From assembly GCA_003151735.1 (NCBI GenBank), contig PLYI01000089.1:20024-84023 (forward strand): DNA of 64,000 nt, given 5' to 3'. Within the stretch, counting starts at the first letter, position 1, and each line of letters begins with the position of its first letter. Of the stretch, positions 50,897 through 59,570 are shown in pieces. Under the pieces are notes generated by a model. It was not told where the DNA came from. It was given only the letters and a program-made list of their open reading frames with translations, and did not search any database. The DNA comes from Candidatus Bathyarchaeota archaeon. Lineage in GTDB: Archaea > Thermoproteota > Bathyarchaeia > Bathyarchaeales > Bathycorpusculaceae. A program made the translations under genes and the position numbers.

Positions 50897-51056
50897 GCAT
50901 CATCAGACATTCTTTGATAGATGGTTGTTTGTTTTAAACGTTGCCGCGGGTCGCTTTAAAAATTTTAGTCAAAGTTATGCAGCAGAAAAGACAGAAAACC
51001 ATCCACAAATCTCTGAGAAAACCTGGATTTCTTTTTGAATTTAGGGTTTTTTGGGT

Positions 51057-51069
51057 AAACTATAAATGC
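51057..51069 (+). promoter_or_regulatory. Upstream TATA-like element before the ribosomal operon
   Basis: AAACTATAAATGC resembles a TATA box about 165 bp before rpl22. It may be a second operon promoter or drive a small RNA. The 325-bp gap (50897-51221) otherwise holds only this, the nearer promoter and an imperfect GTTCC/GGGAC stem at about 51112-51126. Confidence 0.3.
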
Positions 51070-51170
51070 TTAAACGCAATCCAAAAACTATACACCTCAC
51101 GCGTTCGAATAGTTCCTCGCAGGGACACCCACTTAGTCTATTAAGAGTAAAATCTTATTTGTGATACGGA

Positions 51171-51185
51171 AAGCCATATAAATTG
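51171..51185 (+). promoter_or_regulatory. Main promoter of the ribosomal protein operon
   Basis: AAGCCATATAAATTG contains a near-consensus TATA (ATATAAAT) with a purine-rich segment upstream. A start near 51205 gives a short leader with GGAGA (51210-51214) before the rpl22 ATG at 51222. Confidence 0.6.
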
Positions 51186-51221
51186 CTTTTACGTGTTTGA
51201 ATGCGCACTGGAGAAATATTA

Positions 51222-51707
51222 ATGCCAAAATGGGGATACTCAATAATTGAAGAAATGCTTAATCCAGAAAAAACAGCGAAAGCAAGCGGAAGAGAACTTA
51301 AAGTATCCCATAAAGCTGCACGGGAAGTCTGCAGAGCTGTTAAAGGCATGAATCTTGTTCAATCTAAAGAGTTTCTGCGGGACGTAATGGTTAAGAAAAA
51401 AGCTGTTCCATATTCAAGGTACATAAAGAAGCTAGGCCATAAAGGCGGCTTAAAAAATCACTGCGTAGGCAGGTTCCCAATAAAATGTGCCGAAACTATC
51501 CTCCACATTATCGAAGCAGCACAAGCCAACGCAGAAAACAAAGGATTAGATGTTGATCGCCTGCGCATAATGCACGCAGCAGCTTACAAAGGCATGAAAC
51601 TTAAGCGTTTTATGCCAAGAGCACATGGCAGAGCCTCACCAAAGTTTGATACAATGACACATGTCGAAATCGTCCTAGAAGAGAAACCGACTCAAGGAGA
51701 GCAATAA
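51222..51707 (+). CDS. rpl22: 50S ribosomal protein uL22
   Basis: A 161-residue uL22 beginning MPKWGYSI; the internal KASGRELKVSHKAAREVCRAVKGM and the C-terminal MKLKRFMPRAHGRASP hook region lining the exit tunnel are diagnostic. The ATG at 51222, with GGAGA seven bases upstream, is preferred over an in-frame start at 51201. It is first in this operon: rpl3, rpl4, rpl23, rpl2 and rps19, normally just before it, are missing. Confidence 0.95.
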   Translation: MPKWGYSIIEEMLNPEKTAKASGRELKVSHKAAREVCRAVKGMNLVQSKEFLRDVMVKKKAVPYSRYIKKLGHKGGLKNHCVGRFPIKCAETILHIIEAAQANAENKGLDVDRLRIMHAAAYKGMKLKRFMPRAHGRASPKFDTMTHVEIVLEEKPTQGEQ

Positions 51708-52511
51708 ATGAGCATAGTCAAACGGTTTATTACAGAATCAATTAAAAGAACAGAAATAGATGAGTTTTTACAGAAAAAGCTTGAACGCGCAGGATACGGC
51801 GGAGTAAACCTATCTAAAACCCCGTTGGGCACACATGTAGTCATCTACGCTATGCGTCCAGGTTTAGTTATTGGTAGAGGCGGAGAAACCATCAAAGAAC
51901 TCGCCTCAGCACTTGAGCAAAACTTCAAAGTTTCTAATCCACAAATTTCAGTTTCAGAAATCGAAGTTCCAGAATTCAACGCCCATGTAGTCGCCAACCG
52001 CGTTGCCTCAGCCCTTGAGCGAGGAGTGCACTTTAGACGCGCAGGTTTCTGGGCATTAAACCAAGTTATGGAAGCAGGTGCACTTGGCGCTGAAATCGTG
52101 ATCAGCGGCAAACTAACCACTGAACGTGCACGCTTCGAAAAATTCAAAGCAGGCCACTTCCCAATAGTCGGAGAACCAGCATTAAGAGCTATGAAAACAG
52201 CTGAGGCCCACATCCAACTAAAACCAGGCATAATCGGCGTACGCGTAAAAATCATGCCGCCAGACGCATACTTCCCAGACAAAGTAACAATCATAGAGCC
52301 AGCAGTCGAAGAAGAAAAGGCGGCAGCTCCACAAACACAGGCTCCACCAACACCCGCGCCAGTACCAGTCGAGTCGGCACCAGTTGAAGCAGAGCCAGAA
52401 CCTGAAGTGCAAGCAAAAGAAGTTGTTGACGAACCAAAACCTGTTGAGCCAAAGCCTGTTGAGCAACCAAAAACTGAAGAACCAAAACCTGAGGAGAAAA
52501 AGAAAGAGTAA
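51708..52511 (+). CDS. rps3: 30S ribosomal protein uS3, with long acidic tail
   Basis: A 267-residue uS3. The KH domain (GLVIGRGGETIKELASALE) is at about residues 49-67, with the C-terminal uS3 domain to about residue 195. A further 65 residues rich in Pro, Glu, Lys and Ala follow (from EEEKAAAPQTQ), made of PxPVEP-like units. This tail is longer than in most archaeal uS3. It overlaps rpl29 by one base. Confidence 0.95.
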   Translation: MSIVKRFITESIKRTEIDEFLQKKLERAGYGGVNLSKTPLGTHVVIYAMRPGLVIGRGGETIKELASALEQNFKVSNPQISVSEIEVPEFNAHVVANRVASALERGVHFRRAGFWALNQVMEAGALGAEIVISGKLTTERARFEKFKAGHFPIVGEPALRAMKTAEAHIQLKPGIIGVRVKIMPPDAYFPDKVTIIEPAVEEEKAAAPQTQAPPTPAPVPVESAPVEAEPEPEVQAKEVVDEPKPVEPKPVEQPKTEEPKPEEKKKE

Positions 52512-52801
52512 TGCGAATAAAAGAAATCAATGGCTTATCAACTGAAGATAGAAAAAGCAAACTTACTGATTTACGTATAGAACTTGCACGTATAAGAACT
52601 ATGGTTAACGCAGGCGGCGCCGTTGAGAACCCGACAAGAATAAGGGAACTGCGCAGAACCATCGCTCAAATATTAACCATTCAGAACGAGAAGAAATTGG
52701 GAATTAGACAACCAATTGAAGAAAAAGAAGAAAAGAAAGCTGCAAAACCCGTCAAAGCACCCAAAGCTAAAAAAGAAATTAAGGAGGCCGTTTCCAAATG
52801 A
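52511..52801 (+). CDS. rpl29: 50S ribosomal protein uL29
   Basis: A 96-residue uL29: a two-helix hairpin (RIKEINGLSTEDRKSKLTDLR, then ENPTRIRELRRTIAQILTI) with a C-terminal Lys/Ala/Glu-rich tail from about residue 72. The family is usually about 65-70 residues, so the tail is an addition. It ends within rnp1 by 4 bp; the translation-factor gene often found here in archaea is absent. Confidence 0.92.
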   Translation: MRIKEINGLSTEDRKSKLTDLRIELARIRTMVNAGGAVENPTRIRELRRTIAQILTIQNEKKLGIRQPIEEKEEKKAAKPVKAPKAKKEIKEAVSK

Positions 52802-53079
52802 AAATAACTCCAGATATCATCCGTTATGAGTTCATTGGCACCCAAGCAAAAATCGCGAAGAGCGCACATGCAGGTTACCTTGGATTAGCTGGTCCAGTGG
52901 TAGCAGAAACAAAAAACACCCTAACTCTAATTCATCAGGGTCAACCTAAAAGTATAATAAAAAACTTGGCTGTTTTTGACTTCAAGTTCGGCGATGGTAC
53001 CGTCGTAGAAATTGACGGCTCACTATTAGTCGGCAGATCCGAAGACAGACTAAAGAAAAGCGTAAAGAGGTTATGGTAA
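52798..53079 (+). CDS. rnp1: Ribonuclease P protein component 1 (Rpp29/Pop4)
   Basis: A 93-residue Rpp29-family protein, the Sm-like barrel subunit that helps the RNase P RNA cut tRNA 5' leaders. Its segments EFIGTQAKIAKSAHAGYLGLAGPVVAETKNT and VEIDGSLLVGRSEDRLKK fit the archaeal family, as does its conserved place between rpl29 and rps17. Confidence 0.93.
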   Translation: MKITPDIIRYEFIGTQAKIAKSAHAGYLGLAGPVVAETKNTLTLIHQGQPKSIIKNLAVFDFKFGDGTVVEIDGSLLVGRSEDRLKKSVKRLW

Positions 53080-53080
53080 T

Positions 53081-53401
53081 ATGTCGATGATTTTCAAGAA
53101 ACCAAAAAAGACCTGTGACGACCGAAATTGCCCATTCCACGGCGAACTAGCCGTAAGAGGACGTGTACTGGAAGGCGTCGTCCAAACATCAAAGATGGAT
53201 AAAACCGTTATCGTTGACAGAAAATACCTGCAATTCTCGTCAAAATTCGTACGTTACGAAAGACGACACGGACACATCCCATCACACAATCCACCATGCA
53301 TCGACGTTAAGGAAGGCGACCGAGTAAAAATCGCAGAGTGTCGACCAGTCAGCAAAACAGTATCATTTGTTGTTGTAGAGAAATTAGGAGATGAAAAGTA
53401 G
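53081..53401 (+). CDS. rps17: 30S ribosomal protein uS17
   Basis: A 106-residue uS17. The archaeal N-terminal [17 protein letters not shown] precedes the OB-fold core ([21 protein letters not shown], then [25 protein letters not shown]). It binds 16S rRNA early in assembly. It starts two bases after rnp1. Confidence 0.95.
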   Translation: MSMIFKKPKKTCDDRNCPFHGELAVRGRVLEGVVQTSKMDKTVIVDRKYLQFSSKFVRYERRHGHIPSHNPPCIDVKEGDRVKIAECRPVSKTVSFVVVEKLGDEK

Positions 53402-53402
53402 A

Positions 53403-53843
53403 ATGGCGGCGAAAGCGAAGCAGAGAGCACTCGTAGCAAAAGGAATGCTTTCACACGGACAAAAAATCAGCCGTGGACTCTTATCAGGCTCCGAACTTCG
53501 ATGTACAGATAACACAGGCGCACGAGTATTACGCCTGATTCAAGCTATGGGTTACAAAGGAAGACTAAGACGTTACCCATCAGCCACAGTCGGTGACAAA
53601 GTCACAGTTTCCGTTAGACAAGGAACACCTGATATGCGCAAAAAGATTTTCCAAGCAGTAATTGTCCGCCAAAGAAAAACCTTTAGACGTGTCGACGGTG
53701 TTTGGGTTCAATTTGAAGATAACGCCGCGGTAATCATTACTCCCGACGGCGAAATGAAGGGTTCAGAAATTCGTGGTCCAGTAGCAAGAGAGGCAGCTGA
53801 ACGTTGGCCAAGAATCGCAAGTGCCTCCAGCATAATTGTGTAG
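53403..53843 (+). CDS. rpl14: 50S ribosomal protein uL14
   Basis: A 146-residue uL14 with the core [37 protein letters not shown] and [24 protein letters not shown]. The start MAAKAKQ at 53403, just after the rps17 stop, has GGAG upstream; an in-frame ATG at 53391 is less likely. It sits at the subunit interface. Confidence 0.94.
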   Translation: MAAKAKQRALVAKGMLSHGQKISRGLLSGSELRCTDNTGARVLRLIQAMGYKGRLRRYPSATVGDKVTVSVRQGTPDMRKKIFQAVIVRQRKTFRRVDGVWVQFEDNAAVIITPDGEMKGSEIRGPVAREAAERWPRIASASSIIV

Positions 53844-53854
53844 GTGTACGAATA

Positions 53855-54541
53855 ATGCAAGATACAAAACGAATAAAGAACCCGGGTAAACAAAGAAAGA
53901 TGCTCTTTAACGCCCCTGCTCACATACGCCACAAACTGATGTCTGCGCCACTATCCCATGAGCTATCTGCTTCAAGAGGTGCAAAGACGCTTCCAGTCAG
54001 AAGAGGCGACACCATTCTCATTAAACGCGGAGACCACAAAGGCTTTGAAGGCAAAGTTTCACGCGTAGATCTCAAAGCATTCCGCATTTACGTTGAAGGG
54101 TTAACACGCGAAAAAGTCGATGGAACAAACATCTTCCTTCCAATTCATCCATCAAAAGTTGAGATACGCAACCTCAACCTTGACGATAAATGGCGCAAAA
54201 ACATTCTTGCAAGAAAACAAGTTGTCGAGAAGCCAGCCAAGAAGGTTGAAAAGCCACAGGCTAAACCAGCAAAGAAAGGCGCCAAGGTTGAAGAAGAAAA
54301 ACCAGAAGAAGTAACACCAGTTGAAGAAAAAGTGGCGCCCGAAGTTGCAGAAGAAGCAGCGCCAAAGAAAGTCGCAGCCAAAAAAACTGCCGCTAAACAA
54401 GAGGCTCCAGCAAAAGAAGAAAAGGCTCCTGCTGCCAAAAAAGCACCTGCAAAGAAGGCAGCGGCAAAAACAACAGAGGAAAAAGAAGCGCCAAAAACAA
54501 AGGCTAAGAAAGCCTCTGATAAAACTAAAGGAGAACAATAA
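53855..54541 (+). CDS. rpl24: 50S ribosomal protein uL24, with long Lys/Ala-rich tail
   Basis: A 228-residue uL24. The KOW segment (RRGDTILIKRGDHKGFEGKVSRVDL) and the core occupy residues 1 to about 125. Then about 100 residues of KPAKK, APAKKAAAK and EEKAP repeats follow, similar to histone-H1-like tails. Typical archaeal uL24 has about 120 residues. ATG at 53855 gives MQDTKRIKNP; an upstream TTG inside rpl14 is not used. Confidence 0.92.
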   Translation: MQDTKRIKNPGKQRKMLFNAPAHIRHKLMSAPLSHELSASRGAKTLPVRRGDTILIKRGDHKGFEGKVSRVDLKAFRIYVEGLTREKVDGTNIFLPIHPSKVEIRNLNLDDKWRKNILARKQVVEKPAKKVEKPQAKPAKKGAKVEEEKPEEVTPVEEKVAPEVAEEAAPKKVAAKKTAAKQEAPAKEEKAPAAKKAPAKKAAAKTTEEKEAPKTKAKKASDKTKGEQ

Positions 54542-54543
54542 AG

Positions 54544-55308
54544 ATGGGTAAAAAAGGAAAAACCGCAAGGCTGAAACGTAAGCCAGCTCCAGCATTCTGG
54601 CCAATTCACAGAAAAGAATTGCCGTGGGTAGTAAAGCCCTCGCCAGGTTCACATTCACTTGAGAACTGCCTACCATTAACGTTGGTTCTAAGAGACATTC
54701 TCGGGGTTGCAGAAACAAGAAAAGAAGGCCAATTAATCCTGGCTCAAGGCAAAGTTCAAGTTGACGGTAAAGTCCGCAAAAAAGATGATTTTCCAGTCGG
54801 CTTAATGGATGTCATTTCAATGCCAGACTCAGACAAATACTACCGTGTAATGCCCTCACACAAAGGCTTAGTTTTAACGCCGATCAGCAAAGAAGAATCC
54901 AAAACTACACTCCTTAGAGTCGAAGACAAAAATACAGTTCACAACGGCGTCCAAATCGCGCTTCACGACGGCTCAAACATGCTTATAAAAGTCGCTGATC
55001 CAAAACACCCCGAAGAAGTAACATATGAAACATTCGACGTCCTAAAAGTAACCTGCCCAGAAAAACAGGTAGTTCAAAGCATAAAGACTAAGGAAGGAAA
55101 CTTGGCAGTGATTACTGGCGGAAAAAACATTGGCACTCAAGGCAAGATAGTTGAAATCGAAAAAACCGAGGCAAAAAAACGCAGACAGGCCCTAGTAGTC
55201 GTCGAAGACTCCCAAGGCGCACGCTACCAAACAATCTTGAACTTCATCTTCACCATAGGTGAAACCGAACCACTCATAAAATCACTGGAGGCACCAGCAC
55301 TTGTCTGA
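54544..55308 (+). CDS. rps4e: 30S ribosomal protein eS4
   Basis: A 254-residue eS4 with its N-terminal domain (RLKRKPAPAFWPIHRKELPWVVKPSPGSH), an S4-like RNA-binding segment (EGQLILAQGKVQVDGKVRKKDDFPVG), and a C-terminal KOW domain (AVITGGKNIGTQGKIVEIE). Archaeal/eukaryotic only. Overlaps rpl5 by 8 bp. Confidence 0.95.
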   Translation: MGKKGKTARLKRKPAPAFWPIHRKELPWVVKPSPGSHSLENCLPLTLVLRDILGVAETRKEGQLILAQGKVQVDGKVRKKDDFPVGLMDVISMPDSDKYYRVMPSHKGLVLTPISKEESKTTLLRVEDKNTVHNGVQIALHDGSNMLIKVADPKHPEEVTYETFDVLKVTCPEKQVVQSIKTKEGNLAVITGGKNIGTQGKIVEIEKTEAKKRRQALVVVEDSQGARYQTILNFIFTIGETEPLIKSLEAPALV

Positions 55309-55840
55309 AGAAGCACTAATCAATAAATGGACACAACATCCAATGCTAAAACCGCGAATCGACAAAGTAGTCGTTAACCTTAACGTTGGAAAATCAGGCG
55401 AACCACTAGAAAAAGCAAACAGCGTCCTCAAAGAAATAACCGGTCAAACACCGGTCAAGAGGAAAGCTAAGAAAACCATCAGGGACTTTGGCATACGCGA
55501 AGGCGAATCAATCGCTGTCGTCGTAACCTTGCGAAAGCAAAAAGCCATTGATTTCCTCAAAAAAGTGTTGCCTGTGGTAGATAACAAAGTTGCAAAACGT
55601 TCCTTTGACGAACGCGGAAACTTTTCTTTCGGTCTTAAAGAGCACATTGAAATTCCAGGCGTAAAATACGACCCTGAAATAGGCATCTTCGGAATGGATG
55701 TCTGCGTCTCCGTTAACCGTCCTGGACAAAGAATCAAAATCCGAAGAAAACAAAACAAGTCAGTCGGTCCAAAGCACCTGCTAACACCTGAAGAATCAAT
55801 CGTCTTCATAAAACAAACTTTAGGAGTCGAAATCGTCTAA
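55301..55840 (+). CDS. rpl5: 50S ribosomal protein uL5
   Basis: A 179-residue uL5 that contacts 5S rRNA. PRIDKVVVNLNVGKSGEPLEKA-type motif (here with KPRIDK), ITGQTPVKRKAKKTIRDFGIREGE and GIFGMDVCVSVNRPGQRIK are conserved. The start is TTG within rps4e with GGAG upstream. Confidence 0.93.
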   Translation: MSEEALINKWTQHPMLKPRIDKVVVNLNVGKSGEPLEKANSVLKEITGQTPVKRKAKKTIRDFGIREGESIAVVVTLRKQKAIDFLKKVLPVVDNKVAKRSFDERGNFSFGLKEHIEIPGVKYDPEIGIFGMDVCVSVNRPGQRIKIRRKQNKSVGPKHLLTPEESIVFIKQTLGVEIV

Positions 55841-55855
55841 ACTGAGAGTGAATGT

Positions 55856-56020
55856 ATGGGAAAAGAACAAGTTAAGAAAGTACGAAAATACGGCAAAGGT
55901 TCACGCCCATGTGTTAGATGTGGCTCGTATGGACCAGTTATCCGACGTTACAATTTATATCTCTGTAGAACATGCTTTAGAGAGGCAGCCCCAAAATTAG
56001 GGTTCAAAAAATATGAGTAG
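55856..56020 (+). CDS. rps14: 30S ribosomal protein uS14, zinc-binding type
   Basis: A 54-residue protein, [18 protein letters not shown] followed by CVRCGSYG and later [18 protein letters not shown]. The two CxxC pairs form the zinc site of the archaeal/eukaryotic uS14, and the length is exact for the family. It lies in its normal place between rpl5 and rps8. The ATG at 55852 is out of frame. Confidence 0.95.
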   Translation: MGKEQVKKVRKYGKGSRPCVRCGSYGPVIRRYNLYLCRTCFREAAPKLGFKKYE

Positions 56021-56037
56021 GAGCTAAAAGAAAAACA

Positions 56038-56421
56038 ATGGACACTTTAACAAATGGTTTGATAACCATCAAAAACAACGAATTACGCAATAAACGCGAA
56101 TGCATAATTAGCCCCGCCTCTAAACTTTTGGGACGCGTCCTACGCATAATGCAACTTAACGGTTACATCGGAGAATTCGAATTCATCGACGATGGACGCT
56201 CAGGAAAATTCAAGGTTCAACTGCTCGGCAGAATAAACAAGTGCGGACCAGTTAAACCGCGCTTCGCAGTAAAAGCCACGGAATTTGAAGATTGGGAAAA
56301 GAAGTTCCTGCCATCCAGAGACGTAGGCATAATGGTTGTTTCAACATCCCAAGGCGTAATAGCCCACAAAGACGCTGAAGGAAAAAATCTTGGAGGAAGG
56401 CTCTTAGCCTTCATCTATTAA
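56038..56421 (+). CDS. rps8: 30S ribosomal protein uS8
   Basis: A 127-residue uS8. The N-terminal DTLTNGLITIKNNELRNKRECI replaces the usual DPLANALS start with modest divergence, and the C-terminal rRNA-binding GIMVVSTSQGVIAHKDA segment is clear. Preceded by a GGAG 17 bp upstream of ATG. Confidence 0.94.
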   Translation: MDTLTNGLITIKNNELRNKRECIISPASKLLGRVLRIMQLNGYIGEFEFIDDGRSGKFKVQLLGRINKCGPVKPRFAVKATEFEDWEKKFLPSRDVGIMVVSTSQGVIAHKDAEGKNLGGRLLAFIY

Positions 56422-56434
56422 AGGAGTGTACTTT

Positions 56435-56980
56435 ATGCGGCTTCCAGAAATATCTAAAACCGTTCAAGTTCCTCAAGACGTAAACTTAAGTTTAGACGGC
56501 AAAAAAATCAGCGTCAAAGGCGCCAAAGGCACATTAACACGCGACTTCTCGTTTGCTCCAATCGCCATAGAAGGCGAAGGCAAAAACGTCCGTATCTGGG
56601 CAAAGTGGCCCCGCAAAAAGGAAGCTGCTCTCGTAGGAACAATCTACTCACACATCAACAACATGATTACAGGCGTAACAAAAGGCTACCAATACAAACT
56701 AAAAATCGTGTTCTCACACTTCCCAATATCCGTGAAACTTCAAGGCAACTCCATCATGATCGAAAACTTTACAGGCGAACGCAGACCCCGCAAAATAAAA
56801 TTAATCGGCAACGTCAAAGTGAAAATTGAAGCTGAAGACATCATTGTTGAGGGCGCAAACTTAGAAGAAGTCAGCCAAACCGCCGCCAACATTGAGCAGT
56901 CTACGCGTGTTCGAAATAAGGACCCAAGAGTTTTCCTTGACGGCATATTCGTGTATGAAAGAAACGAAGGAATGGCATAA
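56435..56980 (+). CDS. rpl6: 50S ribosomal protein uL6
   Basis: A 181-residue uL6 with two similar domains. LSLDGKKISVKGAKGTLTRDF is in the first, and VKLQGNSIMIENFTGERRPRKIKLIG in the second, followed by EVSQTAANIEQSTRVRNKDPRVF. The ATG at 56435 (MRLPEIS) has AAAGGAG eight bases upstream and is preferred to an in-frame start at 56426. It ends in TAATG overlapping rpl32e. Confidence 0.95.
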   Translation: MRLPEISKTVQVPQDVNLSLDGKKISVKGAKGTLTRDFSFAPIAIEGEGKNVRIWAKWPRKKEAALVGTIYSHINNMITGVTKGYQYKLKIVFSHFPISVKLQGNSIMIENFTGERRPRKIKLIGNVKVKIEAEDIIVEGANLEEVSQTAANIEQSTRVRNKDPRVFLDGIFVYERNEGMA

Positions 56981-57555
56981 TGACTGAAAAGAAACCCTCA
57001 CTATCACGTGAAGCACTTAAACTTAGAGCACGCGCACGAAACAAAAAACCTAATTTTGTAAGGGCAGAAAGCTGGAAGTACGACAGGTTCAGCTTAAGCT
57101 GGAGGAAACCCCGCGGCTTAGACAATAAGATCCGCCGAAAAATCAAGGGTTGGCCAGCAGGACCCAGCATGGGTTACAAAGGACCAAAGGTTGCTCGGTT
57201 CCTTCATCCATCAGGATACCGCGAGGTTATTGTTTTCAACGTAGCAGGCTTATCAACCATCGACCCAAACACCCAAGCCGCACGTATCTCACACACAGTT
57301 GGCAAACGAAAACGCTCCCTAATCATTGCAGAAGCCAAAAACCTCAGCATCAAAATCTTAAACTTTAAAGTCTCCAAGGAAACTGAAGTAGAGAAAACTG
57401 AAGAAGCAGCTGAAGGCGAAGCGGCAGAGGCAGAAGTAAAAGAGACGAAAATTGAGAAAGCAGAGAAAAAAGAAAAGAAGCCAAAAAAAGAAACTAAAAA
57501 GAAGGCACCTAAAAAACCCAAGTCTAAACCCAAGAAGGGAGAAAAGAAACAATGA
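56980..57555 (+). CDS. rpl32e: 50S ribosomal protein eL32, with Lys-rich tail
   Basis: A 191-residue eL32. The core (about 1-135) has RARNKKPNFVRAESWKYDRF, SWRKPRGLDNKIRRKIKGWP and SIGYKGPK-like SMGYKGPKVAR. The last 55 residues are a Glu/Lys-rich tail ending KKKAPKKPKSKPKKGEKK, absent from most archaeal eL32. Overlaps rpl19e by 4 bp. Confidence 0.94.
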   Translation: MTEKKPSLSREALKLRARARNKKPNFVRAESWKYDRFSLSWRKPRGLDNKIRRKIKGWPAGPSMGYKGPKVARFLHPSGYREVIVFNVAGLSTIDPNTQAARISHTVGKRKRSLIIAEAKNLSIKILNFKVSKETEVEKTEEAAEGEAAEAEVKETKIEKAEKKEKKPKKETKKKAPKKPKSKPKKGEKKQ

Positions 57556-58007
57556 CTGATTTAGCTGGACAAAGACGGTTAGCTGCTCAAATCCTTAAGA
57601 TTGGGCAAAACCGCGTTTGGATTAATCCTGACCGAATGGATGATGTTGAAGGCGCAATTACACGTGAAGAAGTACGAAAGCTCATTCACGAAAAAATCAT
57701 AGTTTCATTGCCTCAGAAAGGAGTAAGCAGGTCCCGAGCAAAAGTTATCCGAGCAAAAAAGCGGCTGGGCAGGCGCAGTGGACCAGGAAGCCTAAAAGGT
57801 GCAGCCCACGCAAAAGTCACCAAGAAAGAAGCTTGGATGCTAAGAATCCGTTCATTAAGACGCAAACTCAGAGACTTGAAAGCACGCAAAGTCATAACTG
57901 AAGAAACCTACACCCAATATTACAGGATGGCAGGAAGCGGCAGGTTCGAGTCTATAGCTGATTTAGAGCGTAATTTGAAAGCGCATGATTTATGGAGGAA
58001 ACGTTAG
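57552..58007 (+). CDS. rpl19e: 50S ribosomal protein eL19
   Basis: A 151-residue eL19: QRRLAAQILKIGQNRVWINPDRMDDV, GVSRSRAKVIRAKKRLGRRSGPGS and the long C-terminal helix with YTQYYRMAGSGRF. Standard archaeal length. The stop abuts the rpl18 ATG. Confidence 0.95.
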   Translation: MTDLAGQRRLAAQILKIGQNRVWINPDRMDDVEGAITREEVRKLIHEKIIVSLPQKGVSRSRAKVIRAKKRLGRRSGPGSLKGAAHAKVTKKEAWMLRIRSLRRKLRDLKARKVITEETYTQYYRMAGSGRFESIADLERNLKAHDLWRKR

Positions 58008-58925
58008 ATGGCAAAAAAGGCAAATTACCGAGTTAAACTGCGACGCAGACGAGAAGGAAAAACCGATTACCAAGCACGAAAGGCTCTGGTCACTTCCAGA
58101 AAACCACGGCTTGTCACAAGAGCATCCAACAAGAACATGGAAGTACAAATAATAATTGCAAAACCCCATGGCGACGAGGTTTTAGCCTCAGCCAACAGCC
58201 GCGAACTCATAAAATCCTACCGTTGGAGAGCTCCAGCAGGCAACATCCCAGCAGCCTACCTGACAGGTTTTCTATGCGGTGTGAAGGCGAAAGCAGCAGG
58301 CATCCCAACAGCAATCCTTGACATCGGCTTAGATTCTCCCACAAAAGGCTCAAAAATCTTCGCTGTCTTAAGCGGCGTCGTAGACGCTGGCGTAGAGGTT
58401 CCTCATAGCGAAGAAAAAATAGTTAAGGAACGCATGAAAGGCGAACACATAGCCAAATACGCTAAAAGCTTAGGCGCAGGCTCAGAAGAATACACTGCCA
58501 AATTCTCACAGTACAACGCAAAAGGTGTTGCTCCAGAAAAAATCGCTGAGCACTTCGCGAAGGTTAAAGCTAACATCATAACGGTCTCTAAGGGCGAAAA
58601 ATTACCCGAAGAAGTTGTTGAAGTGGTTGCTTCACCGAAAGCTGCCGCAAAAGAGAAGGCTCCAAAAGTAGCAGTTGCAGCAGCACCAAAAGCTGAAGTT
58701 AAAGAAGAAAAACCAGCAGAAGTAGCACCTGTTAAAGAAAAAGCTGCACCTAAAGCAAAAGCGGCAAAGACGAAGGCACCAAAGGAAAAAGCCGCTCCCA
58801 AAGAAAAAGAAGCAAAAGCACCAAAAGAAAAAGCTGTGAAAGAGAAAGCTCCCAAAGCAGCAGTTGAAGCTGAACCAAAGGCACCTAAAGCTAAGGTCGC
58901 TAAGAAAGGTGGAAAGAAAGAATGA
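58008..58925 (+). CDS. rpl18: 50S ribosomal protein uL18, with about 100-residue Lys/Ala/Pro-rich tail
   Basis: A 305-residue uL18, a 5S rRNA-binding protein. The core (about 1-200) has YRVKLRRRREGKTDYQARKALV, NIPAAYLTGFLCGVKAKAAG and AILDIGLDSPTKGSKIFAVLSG. Residues about 205-305 consist of KEKAP, PKAKAAK and APKEKEAK units. Archaeal uL18 is normally under 200 residues, so this is the longest added tail of the operon. Confidence 0.94.
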   Translation: MAKKANYRVKLRRRREGKTDYQARKALVTSRKPRLVTRASNKNMEVQIIIAKPHGDEVLASANSRELIKSYRWRAPAGNIPAAYLTGFLCGVKAKAAGIPTAILDIGLDSPTKGSKIFAVLSGVVDAGVEVPHSEEKIVKERMKGEHIAKYAKSLGAGSEEYTAKFSQYNAKGVAPEKIAEHFAKVKANIITVSKGEKLPEEVVEVVASPKAAAKEKAPKVAVAAAPKAEVKEEKPAEVAPVKEKAAPKAKAAKTKAPKEKAAPKEKEAKAPKEKAVKEKAPKAAVEAEPKAPKAKVAKKGGKKE

Positions 58926-59569
58926 GTAGAAATCCAAGAGAAAAACGAACCGTTAACTTAGAAACCTGGATTCCTAAAACTAGGTTGGGCAAGTTGATTC
59001 AGGAAGGCAAAATCACCAGCATCGAAGACGTATTTTTAAGCGGCATAAAAATCTCAGAATCACAAATCGTGGACTCACTGATTCCTGACCTGCAAGAAGA
59101 AGTCATAAACGTCAACTTAGTCCAGAAGCAAACTGACGCAGGCGAAAAATCCCGCTTTAAGGCTATCGTTGCAGTTGGCAACCGAGACGGCTACATCGGC
59201 TTAGGCGGCGGAAAAGCCAGTCAAGTAAGAAACGCCATCGAAAAAGCAGCAGTAAACGCCCGCCTAAACATCATCCCAGTTAAACGGGGATGCGGAAGTT
59301 GGGAATGCGGCTGTGGCAAACCACACTCTGTTCCATTCGAAGTTGAAGGCAAATGCGGCGGTGTCCGAGTAGTTATCGTTCCAGGACCAAGAGGCTTAGG
59401 CTTAGTTTCAAGTGAAGTCGCAAAAGTCATCTTAGGCTTAGCAGGCGTTAAAGATCTGTGGATGAGAAGCTACGGCTCAACAAGAACCGTGCCATCTTAT
59501 GCATGCGCAATCTTTGATGGACTAAGGAAGACTTATAATTTGATTACCACAGTGGACTGGGTGAAGTAA
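58922..59569 (+). CDS. rps5: 30S ribosomal protein uS5
   Basis: A 215-residue uS5. The double-stranded-RNA-binding-like core KSRFKAIVAVGNRDGYIGLGGGK and the C-terminal domain with GPRGLGLVSSEVAKVILGLAG are present. CGSWECGCGKPHSVPFEVEGKCGG carries the Cys pattern found in archaeal uS5. Overlaps rpl18 by 4 bp. Confidence 0.95.
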   Translation: MSRNPREKRTVNLETWIPKTRLGKLIQEGKITSIEDVFLSGIKISESQIVDSLIPDLQEEVINVNLVQKQTDAGEKSRFKAIVAVGNRDGYIGLGGGKASQVRNAIEKAAVNARLNIIPVKRGCGSWECGCGKPHSVPFEVEGKCGGVRVVIVPGPRGLGLVSSEVAKVILGLAGVKDLWMRSYGSTRTVPSYACAIFDGLRKTYNLITTVDWVK

Positions 59570-59570
59570 A

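Noticed and set aside
54145..54718. Long minus-strand ORFs opposite uL24 and eS4 (also opposite uL18)
   Set aside because: They arise from the antisense of Lys/Ala-rich codons, giving Phe/Leu/Ser-rich nonsense; the sense frames are clear ribosomal proteins.
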